Below are positions 43,946 to 55,246 of a stretch of DNA of 64,000 nucleotides, in pieces. The translations under genes were made by a program, and so were the position numbers. Origin of the DNA: Riptortus pedestris (lineage: Eukaryota > Arthropoda > Insecta > Hemiptera > Alydidae). How positions within the stretch are numbered: position 1 is the stretch's first letter; the number at the start of each line of letters is the position of its first letter. The stretch covers positions 204,519,001-204,583,000 of the forward strand of contig CM032228.1 of NCBI GenBank assembly GCA_019009955.1, written 5' to 3'. The notes under the pieces were generated by a model, which was not told where the DNA came from, made no database searches, and worked only from the letters and a program-made list of their open reading frames with translations.

Positions 43946-44814
43946 ACATAAATGTTATCAAAACATGAAATAACACAGCTAGAGGCGCAGCCAGGATTTA
44001 ATCCATTAGGGTTCCGGAAGAAGTTAACTAGTAAAATTTAGGATATTTATAACTAGAGCAATTAATTTCGTTTTTGAGTCTCATTAATTTAAATTTGGGC
44101 CCAATTTAGGAATAAATTTAATGTCCATTATAGAATAACATATCTAGTTTTAATTATTTTTTGTATTCCAACAATACAGTCCTCTTGCTACGCTCCTGAT
44201 AACAGTGTAAATTTGTTATCATGAAACTGTACAAAGAGTGTCAGCAGTACATAGAGTGTCAGAGGCATTTCGTTATGGAGTAACCTGTAATAAGTGCCTG
44301 AATTTTGCATTAATTTAATCTTTATATTGTTCATGGCTTGATATGAGAATTTAAAATAACATTAATGCCCATATTTGTAATACTACTTTTTATATGGAAA
44401 CTTAATATAGTTATTACATTTTGTGCATGAGAAGAAACTCATTAATATATAACATTTTATCGCTATTGCGGCTTGATCCCTCTTATATTGTAGTAGAATG
44501 CACACAGTATATAATGATATATTTGATTCCATGTAAGAATAACCCTAAGCCAATAATAGTGGCAATATCTATTGATGAATATGATCTAATTGGCAAGGTG
44601 AGGCCCTAGCCTAGATATCTTCTGTCGAATTAGAATAGCCAAGTTGTGATCTATTAGCGATGGTGACTGAGGCCTGCGTTCTTGGCAGTTCACTCATCTA
44701 ATCTATTGGTGGGAATGGATCAAACATCTGATTTATTTATTTTATTGGAACCATTAATGTAAACATCTATCATTTGTTCAGAAACCCTCAACTCAATGAG
44801 TACTAAATAAGGTA
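43946..44814. other. intergenic, no gene recognised
   Basis: AT-rich, no bounded repeat or coding motif recognised. Confidence 0.5.
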
Positions 44815-46105
44815 CAATCAGATTAGGAAGAGGGGGGAAGTAAAATATTCGAAATATCTCCATTAATTTCAGTAGGACCAAAAAATGTTATATGCTCAAA
44901 CTTGCTAGACATTGTTCAATGATTATTTATTTTGTTTCTCTAATTAATTGACTTATTTGTAATAACAGGTTTCCCTTCAGGGTTATCAGTTATTGAGGAT
45001 GTAATCACAGGCTATTTTAGAAATATTTCTCTAAATGTTCACGAAAATAGGGTCCTTTCAAAACTATATAAATATATTCTCTGTTGACGTTCAAGCGGTT
45101 ACAATATTTATTGGATCGTTACTACATATTATTTAAGTAATAAAGCAGAGTCGCTTGCTGTCTTTCCCAGTGAGCGCATGCAAGTAGCTCTGAAGATGGA
45201 GACAATAGTCTTCGAAAGCGCTTAGCCCTGAAATAAAAATTAGAGAAGAATTGAATGTCTTTTTCTCTCTCCAAATATTATTTAAACGTTTTATGTAACA
45301 TACAGATCAAATTCGTTAATGACTAAAATTGGACCAGTGGGGGGGGGGAGTGTAAGGGAGCAATTTCGAAATATCACGTATTTTATTATACGTCGGATTG
45401 ATGAATTGTTAAGAACCAATCATGTAGCAAATGTAATTTCCATAAATGGTATTATATATTGATATTTAAACGTTTAATATAAAATTAAAGATCAAGTTAA
45501 ATAAAGTTGTCGCAAATTGGGACGTTCCCAATACCCGCTTAAACCCCCTGGAAATGTAGAAAATTCAAAATATTTCCGTTATTATGCGTAAGATCGATAT
45601 ATTGTACCGAAAGTAATTATTGCAAATCTAATGCTTTTTAAATGTTTTTATGTATATGTTTTGTCTATATTGAATATAATCGGAGATATTTCCATATTTT
45701 AGTTTTTGGCAAACAGCAACCCCCCCCCCTCCTACTCATGTCAATTTATTGACAATAAACTGATATATCATGAAACACTTCATTCCAAGGTTAATTATCA
45801 AATATCCTTTCGTTGGACTTTTACTTTGTCAAATACGCGCAAGTACCTTATTTGGTGACGTCATCAATTATGATTTTTCGAAATTTTTTGTTTGAGCTAT
45901 ACCATATTCGATATTTAACCTTTCAGTCAAAACTAAATACATATAGTAGTTGCTCCATGAACTCAAGTATTAAGCGAGTTATTCGCACCCTCTTGTTTTC
46001 TGCCTTCAGAAGACCCCCCCCCTTTTTTACATGTAATGGAGCATACGTGGTGATATGAGATCACAAGTGTCACTTGAGAAATCTGCTTAAGTTACACAGC
46101 TCCTG
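44815..46105 (+). repeat. HINE-like repeats, several overlapping copies
   Basis: Successive partial copies in plus orientation: 44815-44930; 44975-45125 continuing at 45286-45480 after a 138-bp insertion; and 45480-46105. The last ends in GAGAAATCTGCTTAAGTTACACAGCTCCTGTGG, a decayed form of the inverted end and hairpin. The unit at 45850-46105 follows another variant (TGACGTCATCAATTATGATT) that recurs at 55255, so subfamilies exist. Confidence 0.65.
45137..45274 (+). mobile_element. 138-bp SINE-like insertion with 11-bp duplication
   Basis: ATATTATTTAA at 45126-45136 and 45275-45285 flanks it. Across the insertion the HINE-like sequence is continuous, so the empty site is reconstructible. 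Inside, GCTCTGAAGATGGAGAC and GTCTTCGAAAGCGC form a stem-loop like those seen in retroelement 3' ends. No coding capacity and no clear pol III box. Confidence 0.7.
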
Positions 46106-46541
46106 TGGTTTTTTATACTGACAGAATCAATCCATTACTTGATATACTAAAAGTTTGTTTCTCTAAATTCTTCTTTTAAATATCAATAGTTCGTTCTTTA
46201 AAAAATAATGCAAGATAAAGTTCAAGGATGGATTATCGTATGACGGACAGAATTAGATAAATCGATGTAACGAGCTATGAAGCAATTTGCTTGAACACCA
46301 ATTACGGGAAGGGCCTCCATCGATTCATCAATACTGACCTCACATTCAGCGCAAGTATGGCATTAGTATTGACGATATAGTTCCAACTCTAGAGATATTT
46401 ATACCTCCATAGGGGCCTAATATTTACAAAAAAAAAATTAAAATAAAAAAAAATTTCATATTTTCGTGTTCCAATAAATGTAGGTATTTGTGGTATTTCT
46501 TTCCATGCAAACTCCTTCAACTTCTCTGGACCATACCATAC
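46106..46541. other. intergenic, no gene recognised
   Basis: AT-rich with A-rich runs near 46428-46452. Nothing named. Confidence 0.5.
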
Positions 46542-46545
46542 TTAA

Positions 46546-47328
46546 CCCTCCAGAACTCGCACCAAAATGAGTGACCTGAGAACTTGCGCGTGAGAATTTT
46601 TCTCACACCACCTATTTCCCTCAAAAAAAAGTTGGTAAATAAAATATTTTCAACAAAAAAAAATGTCTGTTTATTATAAACATCAAATACTAATAATAAT
46701 ATTATTCAAAATTTATCGTACAGGTATTCTGTTTTGAAGAAACATTATGTCATGCAATTTAAAAAACTACCTAACTAATTAAAGTTTTATTCTCTACAAG
46801 AATGACATACAACAAAGGAATGCTCACTACAATTCTTATTCTACATGTTCAGCGTTTTTTTTTTTTTTTGACATTTTGTTTTTTCTCCTCGGACAATAGG
46901 CACAAAACTGCGACGGAGTACTAGAACCAGAACATGTGGTTGCTTCATTTTGTTTCTTTCTAAAAGGGGCATGTTGGTCAGTTGTGAACGGTTGATCAGG
47001 TGAGGTTTGATAAGTTCCAGAGCCAAAAAACAGTTTTCGGTAAATCACCAAAGCACTCGTTTGATGAGAACAACTCTCGTATTAAAAAAGAAAAAAAGTT
47101 CCAGCAGAACTCGCACTGTGAGAAAAACACTCACACTTAACTTACTCCTGCTGATTAATTTTGTCCCAGCGACAGTCAGGTGATACTAATGATTGGGCAT
47201 CAAAGAAGGTGGTAAGAGAAGGCTACAGGGTGTAACTAGAGAGAGCTATCACCAAAGACGTATAATAATAGATTTAACTTTTTTCATCGGGGTGTAAGTA
47301 TTTTGCTCACGGCGCGAGTTCTAGAGGG
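46546..47328 (-). mobile_element. second piggyBac element, decayed deletion copy
   Basis: TTAA duplications (46542-46545 and 47329-47332) bound a 783-bp element. Its ends are inverted: CCCTCCAGAACTCGCACC on the left and CCCTCTAGAACTCGCGCC as the complement of the right, 16 of 18 matching and starting with CCC as in classic piggyBac. Subterminal pieces repeat AGAACTCGCACTGTGAGAAA near 47107. The interior holds a remnant of a transposase C-terminus. The ends differ from those of the intact element at 11883, so this is a separate family. Confidence 0.85.
46836..47051 (-). pseudogene. piggyBac transposase C-terminal remnant
   Basis: The minus-strand frame includes PSQFCAYCPRRKNKMSKKK, resembling the start of the cysteine-rich zinc domain that closes piggyBac transposases (R.C..C..RK..M). 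Later cysteines are lost behind a lysine run from a poly(T) tract. The catalytic core is entirely deleted. Identification leans on the surrounding piggyBac ends. Confidence 0.5.
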
Positions 47329-47332
47329 TTAA

Positions 47333-47957
47333 TTGCAAGAAAAATTGAGTTTTTCGGGGATCTAAGCTGCTGTAAGGAGATACTTTTATGCGCAACAATA
47401 TTTTTTCTATCCACCTAGTAACTTTGGCCATACTAACGTGAAACCAAGAATTGTTAGTAATATGCATAATTAACTAAATTTGACCAAAACAGCTGTTTAA
47501 AAGAAACTTGTACTACAATTTTAAACCTGATGATTACAGTAGGTGTAACACAAGGGTGGGGGAGTGTTGAACCTATAGGTTACTAAATGAAGATAACTCA
47601 TATGGGTCAGTCTCAGGATTTTATAAAGTGTTTATTATAAAAGAAAATCTGATTTAGAAACCAAATGACATCTTTGTCTTCCTATTATGTTGTACAAAGT
47701 GTATTACTCCACTTCATTTAAAATTCATTTAGCATATCTCTATTCCAATGCATCGGTTCGAAAAATGTCGAAGGTAATAAATTAGTGATATTTTTATGAT
47801 ATACAAAATGGTCCCAGAATGGTATCCTTTGTACCTCTACAAGATTTTTTTTTTTTAATTTCGTCTTTCTCCCAAAGCGCCCCTCTCCCCTTAATCGATT
47901 TCGACCATACATAAAAATTCGTTGCGTGATGACTTCACCAATAATTATTTTACTTTT
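47333..47957. other. intergenic, no gene recognised
   Basis: AT-rich. A T run near 47848 and a C-rich patch near 47880 stand out. No coding motif. Confidence 0.45.
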
Positions 47958-48347
47958 AGCAGTTTCGTAAAGGGCTGAAATTGGACCAGGGGGAGGGGAG
48001 GTTCCAGGGGGAGAATTTCGAAAATTCTTAATATCTCCGTTACTATGCGTCGGATCGAAAAATGAAATAGAACCATTCTTATTGTAATGTAACGTTCTAT
48101 AAATGTGTTATGTACATTTTTTCACTATCTTGATTATTAACCGATATATTTGTATTTTTCAGTTTTCGGGATTTAGTAAACCCCCACTCCTACTCATCTG
48201 ATATTAACAATATTCCATTATGTTATGAAGCACTTTATTTGAAGCTTAAATACTAATTACTGTTCTCATTGAACTATTTGAAATTTATGAGATGAATGCA
48301 AAAACGTGGGAAATCTGCTTAGTTAACGCAGCCCCTGCGTGACGGAC
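47958..48347 (+). mobile_element. HINE-like element, 5'-deleted, intact 3' end
   Basis: AGCAGTTTC is joined directly to AAGGGCTGAAATTGGACC, skipping most of the 5' half. The rest follows the family: CGTCGGATCGAAAAATG, TTAACCGATATATTTG, AAACCCCCACTCCTACTCATC. It ends with GGGAAATCTGCT, the ACGCAG/CTGCGT hairpin and GACGGAC at 48347, followed by seven T. Confidence 0.75.
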
Positions 48348-48712
48348 TTTTTTTGTCAAGAAAAGGTTTATTTGATCTCTACCATACTCAATAATTAACC
48401 ATTTCAGTCAACACTAAAGATCGTATTTGTTATTGGCTGAAATCGGAATAGTTGGGGGAATTTCAAAATACTTCCGTTATTATGGTAAAATATTATAGAA
48501 CCAATCTTGTTGAACGATTGTTAGTCTGCAACGCATTTTTCCTTAACTGAAGTATTAAGCGGGTTGTTCCTTCTTTCTTGTTCTCAGCCTTCAGAAACCT
48601 TCCCCTTTCTGCACTCATCGTTTCTTCTACATAGAAATAGAATAGTTGTGGTAAGATGAGATCAGTAGTGTTTTGGGAAATCTGCCTAGTGTACATAACC
48701 TCTGCGTGACGG
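48348..48712 (+). mobile_element. HINE-like element abutting the previous copy
   Basis: It starts in the family interior (TTATTTGATCTCTACCATACTC) right after the T run of the copy before it. It ends in GGGAAATCTGCCTAG and CTCTGCGTGACGGA against a new T run. The two copies are head to tail, as expected if these elements favour T-rich sites such as each other's 3' flanks. Confidence 0.7.
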
Positions 48713-48719
48713 ATTTTTT

Positions 48720-49166
48720 TATTTTTTAAAGTTTATTTAAATTTGTAATACTTATTGTTTAATATAAATTAAAAAAAAAAAAATGATTCCTACGATTGCA
48801 AGAATTACGACGTTGACTACGGATATGTTTTAGAGACTCTGGTCGATATATTTTATGGGTCACTGAGATATCGAACCTTTATTTTAAGCTTGGTATGACG
48901 CCTTGCCTTTCCATTATGCCAAACAGGGCTTGAAAATATAATTAAGAACAAACTGGAGGCGGGGTCTAAGTTTTCCATACATGTATTTATTCACCAAATA
49001 CCTTAGTATTAAAATCTAAGTGTTCTAATTCTTTATTTTATGTTTCCAAAGAGGTAATTAGGTGTTTACATTACATCAAATGTTCGTAAGAACTTTGGAA
49101 GTGACAGAGAGTCTGTCAAGAAATATATCGTTTTACAAATGATCTTGTTCGTCTCTTAATACGTAC
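48720..49166. other. intergenic, no gene recognised
   Basis: AT-rich, nothing recognised. Confidence 0.5.
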
Positions 49167-49177
49167 ATATATCCAGT

Positions 49178-49402
49178 AAGGGGCTCAGGTTAGCCATGTG
49201 AGCTAAAGCGTTGACCTTAATCTCACATAATAAACCTAGAGTGGCGAGGACGATTCCCGCCTAGACAGAGGAATTTATTTAGTGACGGACTTCATTAAAT
49301 AAAATCATTAGTCCCACCCTGGCTAGAAAAGGGTGGTAACCTGTAGATAACCCGTCCAAATTAGCCTTCGTGGCAAAAAGTGGACGTTAATAAAAAATAA
49401 TA
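49178..49402 (+). mobile_element. tRNA-derived SINE with 11-bp duplication
   Basis: ATATATCCAGT at 49167-49177 and 49403-49413 flanks a 225-bp element. It begins AAGGGGCTCAGGTTAGCC and has a tRNA-like half with A-box-like TAGCCATGTGAGC and a B-box position GAGGACGATTCCCGCC (mutated from GAGTTCGATTC). The body follows (TTAGTCCCACCCTGGCTAG, AAAAGGGTGGTAACC, GTGGACGTTAATA), ending in an AATAATAAT tail. The defined duplication makes this a reference copy. Confidence 0.9.
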
Positions 49403-49666
49403 ATATATCCAGTGAATTTGACAGGTGTTCTTTGACCTTCAGACTATGCATATGAGTGGTGTGATCTAAGCAGAAAGACTTTTTTCTGAGTATGGAATGT
49501 TGGCTGTGACGATTATTTACAGGTTGGCTGTGATTTGTTTTCATTTATACAAAATGAGTGAACTCAGATTCCGTTTCTGGAAGCTCCGTTTAGTATTAGT
49601 GTAGAATGAGATGAAAACCTTGATGATTCGATGATTTATGTGAAATAAAATACCAAAGGCACTTTT

Positions 49667-50681
49667 AGCAGATTTCCCTTATCGGAAATCAGCTATTGAG
49701 GTCGTACTCATGACGGAATTTTCGAAATGCATACCTAGTAGTTGCCGAAAATAAAGTTCCGTTCAAAAGTGTGTATATATATTTGTCTGTTACCGCTCTA
49801 GCGGTCGCAATTTTTGTTTAATTGATACCAAACTCGATATTTAGTCGTTTTTTGCAAAAAGAAAGATCAAGTTCGTTATCGGCTGAAATCGGACCAAGGG
49901 AGGCGGGGGGTTTAGAAGGGAAGAATTTTGAAAATTCGAAATATCTGCGTTACTATAAGTCGGTTTGGAAAAGTGTATAGAGTCAATCTTATTACAAATT
50001 AAATGTACTATAAATGTTGTTATATACGTTTTTTCTTTATCTTGAATATTGAGATATTTGAATTTTTCAGTTTTCAGCCTTTTGTAAACCCCCACTTCTA
50101 CTAGTGTTAGATAAACAATGCTCTGTTATATAATAAAACATATTAATTGAAGCCTAAATACTAAATATTGTTTTCATTGAACTTTTACTTTGTGACATGT
50201 GTGTAAATACGTTCTGTTGACCCCCCTTCTTTTGTTTTTGGATTACTAAAATTTGAGTGATTGAGATAAAACTGATTCTGATTCATTACAAATTACAGCA
50301 CTAGCTTTAGTAAATTGTTTTCAATAAAATTAATATGTTATATTCAGATATATTTCATTAATTGTTTGTCTTTCCGGTTCGAGGTTGGCTTGCCTGTTTG
50401 TTTACAATTCAGCCCCTTTCCGTTGTAAGGATTATTAACTTGTACATTTACTGAGCATTCACGCTAGTGTTACCTGTATGTATATTGTTTTTCTTTCCCC
50501 TGAGCCGATGTCAGACCTGTTTGTTTACATTTCAGAAGCTTTCCGTCGGGAGGTTTCTTATTATAGTTTGTATTTATTCACATAATATTCACGGTGGTGT
50601 TGTTACCGGTATGTAGATTTATCTATTGTTAAACTTCACGCGGGAAATCTGCTTAGTTTACGCAGCCCCTGCGTGACGGAC
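49667..50681 (+). mobile_element. HINE-like element, long complete copy
   Basis: It begins AGCAGATTTCCCTTATCGGAAATC and ends GGGAAATCTGCT, hairpin ACGCAGCCCCTGCGT, GACGGAC at 50681, then T. At 1015 bp it is longer than the 7351 copy because of about 450 bp before the 3' end (from CCCCCCTTCTTTTG near 50220, through two diverged repeats of a TTTGTTTAC-containing phrase). The same extra segment occurs in reverse at 60521-60900, so this is a genuine subfamily. No ORF. Confidence 0.75.
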
Positions 50682-51231
50682 TTTTTTTACTATTTGGTAT
50701 GTAAATTTGGTATGTGTTTGAAGAAATGTGGTAATTTCTTTATAGAAAAGAGGGGGGGGATGAGGCAATTGTTCGCGTCCTTGGAATTGAAGACTGTCGC
50801 CTTATCGGGTTGACAATTTCCTTCTGTTGCACTCAGTTTACAAATGCCTTGCTCTCAAATGAAATACCATTAAATCCTTTTTTAGGTTTAATTGCTAGGA
50901 TGAGGCTGACATCATGACTACTAATAATCTCTGCAGCTCCTTTTCTGTAGGGGAATAACGATGGATTCATGACTGGGGAGCCTGAGTTTTGAGTTTCAAG
51001 ATATTTCAAGTCCAGCTTCATAGAACGCTCAGTGGGTTCAGGTAAATTGTGATGTCAAGACATAGGCCTTCCGGAGGAATTTCAGCTCATTTAGAATCAG
51101 CTAAAGATTCTATTGTTAAAGGTTTAATACTGTTAATCATATTTGTTATAAATAATTAACGATGGAGATTTTTAACTTTTGGACTAAAATCAGATTTTAC
51201 TACTTATTTGTTGTAGTTTTTATTTTATTTG
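50682..51231. other. intergenic, no gene recognised
   Basis: A GC-richer patch at 50835-51021 is open on the minus strand for 62 codons (ending KGFNGISFESKAFVN) with no recognisable motif and no clear splice context. Confidence 0.4.
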
Positions 51232-51462
51232 GGCTCAAGTTAGCCATGTGAGTTAAAGCGTTGACCTTAATCTCACATGGTAAACCTAGAGCGGCGAGTT
51301 CGATTTTCGCCTGGGCAATGGAAATTATTTAATGACGGAATTCGTTAAATAAAATCCTTAGACCCACTCTGGCCAGAAAAGGGCGGTAACCTGTAGATAA
51401 CCCGTCCCAATTAGCATCATTTGCAAAAAGTGGACGTTAATAAATAATAATAATAATAATAA
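51232..51462 (+). repeat. tRNA-derived SINE copy
   Basis: GGGCTCAAGTTAGCCATGTG, then GCGGCGAGTTCGATTTTCGCC (B box), then the body and the GTGGACGTTAATA terminus with a seven-fold AAT tail. A TATTTGTTGTAG before and TATTTTTTGTAG after may be remains of the target duplication, which I treat as unproven. Confidence 0.85.
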
Positions 51463-51836
51463 ATATATTTTTTGTAGATCTGAAGATGGTAATATGAATA
51501 AATGAAAGCGCTAAGCGCTTATAAATATATTGTGAGGAGCCGCAAACTTGTGATGTGGATTTTGTAATGAAGACAGAAAAAAAATCAAACTCTCAAGTAT
51601 ACAAGCCCAATTAAAAAGTGTCAAAAATTACATGGTAGAATTAATGATTTAACACCAGAAGTAGCAAACTTGAGGGAACTGAAATATTCAGTAAGTGAAT
51701 GATCTTCAACCGAGAGGATCATTAGTTGAGAACAAGTAGTTAGAACATAGTTAAAAATTCGCTATTCATCCAATTTCTCATATATCATGGTTTAAGATAT
51801 ATCTAAAGCTCTTGTAAAGCCATTTCTTTAATATTC

Positions 51837-51990
51837 AGAAGGAGCTCAGATTAATCTCACTTGGTAACCTAGACTCGTGAGTTCGATTCTCACCTGGTCA
51901 ATAGGTACTTATATTTGCAAGCTCATAAAATGAAATCCTTAGTCCCATTCTGTCTAAAATGGGTTGGAGGAACCTATTAAACAACAGAAC
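51837..51990 (+). repeat. tRNA-derived SINE, shortened copy
   Basis: GGAGCTCAGATTAATCTCAC has lost about 20 bases of the tRNA-like part. The B box GTGAGTTCGATTCTCACC is well preserved, then AATGAAATCCTTAGTCCCA and an AAATAAATAAA tail. Confidence 0.7.
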
Positions 51991-53950
51991 AAATAAATAA
52001 AAAAACTTTTATTGCACGCAAAATGCAAGCAAAGAAATAACCAATGTGATGATGAAAATGAAATAAATAAATATGTCCTTATACATTACCTGTTCCAATT
52101 AGTCCCAGAAGCATAAATGGGAGATTAATAAATTACAATATCAATAATGTTATTGACCTTAAAATGGAACAACTTTAAAAGTGATACACATAACACATCA
52201 CAGTCAATTGATTCAAACGCGATCGAAGTTACCTTTAATAAGACTTTTTAATGAGTAGAAAATGATCTGCTTAATGAATGTATTATGTTGAATTACGTCC
52301 AATTTACTTGAAAATGCTCACTCTTGAGATTTATTTCGCTGGATTAACTTTCAATAGTGCATGGCCGTCTTCCTTGCCACGTCAACTCGACGTGTTCCAG
52401 GAATCTGCAATTACAATATTCATTGTGTGGAATCGAATTCTTGAGAATCCACTTATCAGGATTTGGCTTGGCACAGTGACAAAAAGTTACTTAACATTTA
52501 TATTTATGCCGTTCATGTTGAAAGGCATTTTTTTATCCTTTTTATGAGTTATTTACCTGAAATGAAAATGATATTATTTATAAACGTCTTCTTTGTGCTG
52601 CTTTAATCATTTCCGGTAAACAGAAATAACACTTTTCACGTAATTTAACGATCAATTTCAATTAGCTGAAAGAAGAGTCGGAGTTTTAAGAAATAGGTGA
52701 AATCGTAAATATATTCAATGTTATGCTTCGGATTGAAACACATTATATCACAAATGACTGTTAAATTGACGCTGTTCTAGATACTCTTACTTCCATTTTT
52801 ATGATTTTTACTTTATTATTTTGTCACTTAACATCTCATGTTAAGCTAGAGCTTCAAGTATTGTTCACAGAGATTTAAGGGACAAATACAGAATAGAATG
52901 TTCTTTTCAGCATGTTATTCGTTTGCGTTGGATGTCAGCTTAGCTTACACAAGCCATTTTTTAATCTACTTTTTTAAAGTGTTGTAACCGAGTGAGTCGT
53001 ACAAAACGAGTTTGATAAGGAAATGATAAGGGTATATAGAGGACCTGTCCCTAGGGAATGACCAGCTTATATAGGATGGAAGAGAGAACCCGGGTTATAT
53101 TTTACCCCGGGTTTCGTAATCCCCCGGGATAGGAGGGGTGGGCACCCTGGCACTGACGAATGACTGTTAGTACCTACCTAGATTGATGCACTCAACCTAT
53201 GTCACTCCTGAATCGCTTTCACACCGACCGCTTCACATGTAGGTATCTAGATTCTCCTCTAGCTTACAGACAGTTCCTTTTTAGCAGATTCCCCTTAAGG
53301 ACAATCTCTAGATGTAGGCAAGCAACTAAAAGTCTTGTTAAACACATCTACATAAATAAGTACCCAAAACTGGATAGCAATTTCATCGTACCATAGCGAA
53401 TAATTAACTTTGAAAAGTTAACCGAATTTTTGAAGTTCTCATGCTTCAAAAAATAGCCCTTAAAATCGGTAAGGGGAATCTTTATCACTTTATAGTAGCC
53501 ATTTTCAGTGATCATACTTGCGTTTCAAGTCACTAGTCGCAACACACTCAGTCGCATAGATATGAATTGAGAAATAAACATTTTTTCGAATTAGTGAAAC
53601 ATATACAATATTATTTAGTTCTGTAGCAACCTCTTTGAGCTTCATTTGGTTACATTATGAATATATTTCCTAATCATCTAATTACACATATTTGGCTGCA
53701 CATAACGCCTATTATTTAAAATGAAATAGATTTATCCTGAAAATGAAGGCGTTTAAAAAAAGAAAAGGAACCATTGATTAATAAAATATTCTATAACTCC
53801 AGACCTAATAACTGTAATTTTGTTTGATTATTTTTGAAAGTAGGTCTTTTCCTCAGAATAATATTAGTGATTAACGAATAAATATTGTAACCGTAGCGAA
53901 ATCATTATTGGCCACGAAGAAACCCACATAGTGTGTCGAAACATGTGTCG
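51991..53950. other. intergenic; CCCGGG hairpin at 53089-53117
   Basis: No gene recognised. At 53089 AACCCGGG pairs with CCCGGGTT across a ten-base AT loop, and a third CCCGGG lies near 53134. At 53281 AGCAGATTCCCCTTAAGGACAATC resembles the first 24 bases of the HINE-like family but is not followed by family sequence. Confidence 0.45.
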
Positions 53951-53954
53951 AGAA

Positions 53955-54303
53955 AAAAAACTCAATTTTTTGTTTGTTCATTACCAAACTCGATGTATAA
54001 GCGTTTCATGCAAAACTAAAGACCAAGTTCGTTAATGGCTGAAATTGAACTAATTGGTGGTCTGGAGTTTACAGGGGGGCAATTTCGAAAATTCGAAATA
54101 TCCAATAGCCAATATTTTGGATTAATATAAGGAAATTTAACTTTTTACAAATGTTGTTATATGCATTTTTTCTCGATCATAGATATTAACCGAAATATTT
54201 GCGTTTATTACTTTTCAACCTTGCAATAAACTGCTATATCATGAACCAATTTATTCAAAGGTTAAATTAAAGATATTGTTTTTATTTGTGAGATACTTGC
54301 AAA
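53955..54303 (+). repeat. HINE-like repeat, left part, split by mariner-like element
   Basis: TTTGTTCATTACCAAACTCGATG, AAGACCAAGTTCGTTAATGGCTG, CGAAAATTCGAAATATCC, ATATTAACCGAAATATTTGCG and CTGCTATATCATGAACCA follow family order up to CTTGCAAATA, where the element at 54306 begins. Confidence 0.75.
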
Positions 54304-54305
54304 TA

Positions 54306-55244
54306 CAGGGTCCGGCAAAAAAACCTCCCCGGCTTGAGCAAGCCACCGCGTGAGTTGTAGTGGGGGTAGAGATGTGGAAGGAGTATTGTTCCGTAGCGGC
54401 GTACGTGCCATTTTCAGTGTTCAGATTATGAAACTCGCAGGGCTGCATGTGATGACATTTTGCAAAACATTCCCCCAGATGCTGTCTTAATTTCTTCTGA
54501 TGAAGCCCACTTCCACTTGTGTGGAACTGTTAACAAACTGAATTTCCGCTACTGGGCTGCAGAAAATCCTAGGGAACTCCACCAACAACCACTACACAGC
54601 CCAAAAGTCACAGTTTGGCGCGCCGTTGCGGAATTTGGTGTGTAGGGACCGTACTTTTTTGAAGAAGATTGACAAACAGTAACGGTCAATGCCGATCGCT
54701 ATTGTCGCATGATAGAGACTTTATTTCTCCGACCCAAGATCAACCAGTTTATTTTTTTAGACCATGAGGAAGAAGAAGTTTGGTTCCAACAGGACGGAGC
54801 CACAGCTCACACTGCTCGGCGGTCCATGGAAATGTTAAGAGAGTTGTTCCCTGGACGTCTTGTTTCTTTAAGAGGAGACATTTCCTGGCCACCAGGGCCC
54901 CCGACTTATCACCTTGTGATTTCTTTCTGTGGGGCTACCTAAAGGCTAAAGTGTACAAACATCGTCTCAGAACTCTGCAAGAACTAAAAGATGTCATTAG
55001 GCAGGAAGTGGCAGCCATTCCAAGGGAAGGTACACGAAGAACTATGGACAACTTCAGGGAAAGACTTCGTGAATGTCTTAACAATGGGGGACATCATTTA
55101 TCGGACATAATTTTCAAAACCAAGTAAAGTATACTAAGTGATGTAAAATGGCATTATATAGGCTATTCACAAATATAAGTAATTGTTCTGTATGTTTCTT
55201 ATTCTTTTTGCAAATGCCTATTGAAATCAGGGGGCCGGACCCTG
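54306..55244 (+). mobile_element. Tc1/mariner-superfamily element, DD41D-like, broken
   Basis: TA duplications (54304-54305 and 55245-55246) bound a 939-bp element whose first and last 11 bases are perfect inverted repeats, CAGGGTCCGGC. It sits inside a HINE-like copy that resumes on the other side. The transposase inside lacks its N-terminal DNA-binding half and has two stops and a frameshift. A full element of this type would be about 1.3 kb, so several hundred bases were lost at the 5' side. Confidence 0.9.
54430..55127 (+). pseudogene. DD41D-like transposase, N-terminally deleted
   Basis: Reading starts in the catalytic domain: ISSDEAHFHLCGTVNKLNFRYW with the first aspartate at 54499, then HSPKVTVWRAVAEFG. 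A TAG follows at 54643 and a TGA at about 54670. Then EEVWFQQDGATAHTARRSM with the second aspartate at 54793, a one-base deletion near 54890, and APDLSPCDFFLWGYLKAKVY with the third at 54918. Allowing for the lost base, 41 residues separate the second and third, matching the DD41D (rosa-like) group rather than DD34D mariner. The C-terminus ends NNGGHHLSDIIFKTK. The paired HTH region is absent. Confidence 0.85.
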
Positions 55245-55246
55245 TA

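Noticed and set aside
53281..53304. AGCAGATTCCCCTTAAGG resembling a HINE-like start
   Set aside because: Only the first 24 bases match and no family sequence follows, so a real copy is not supported.
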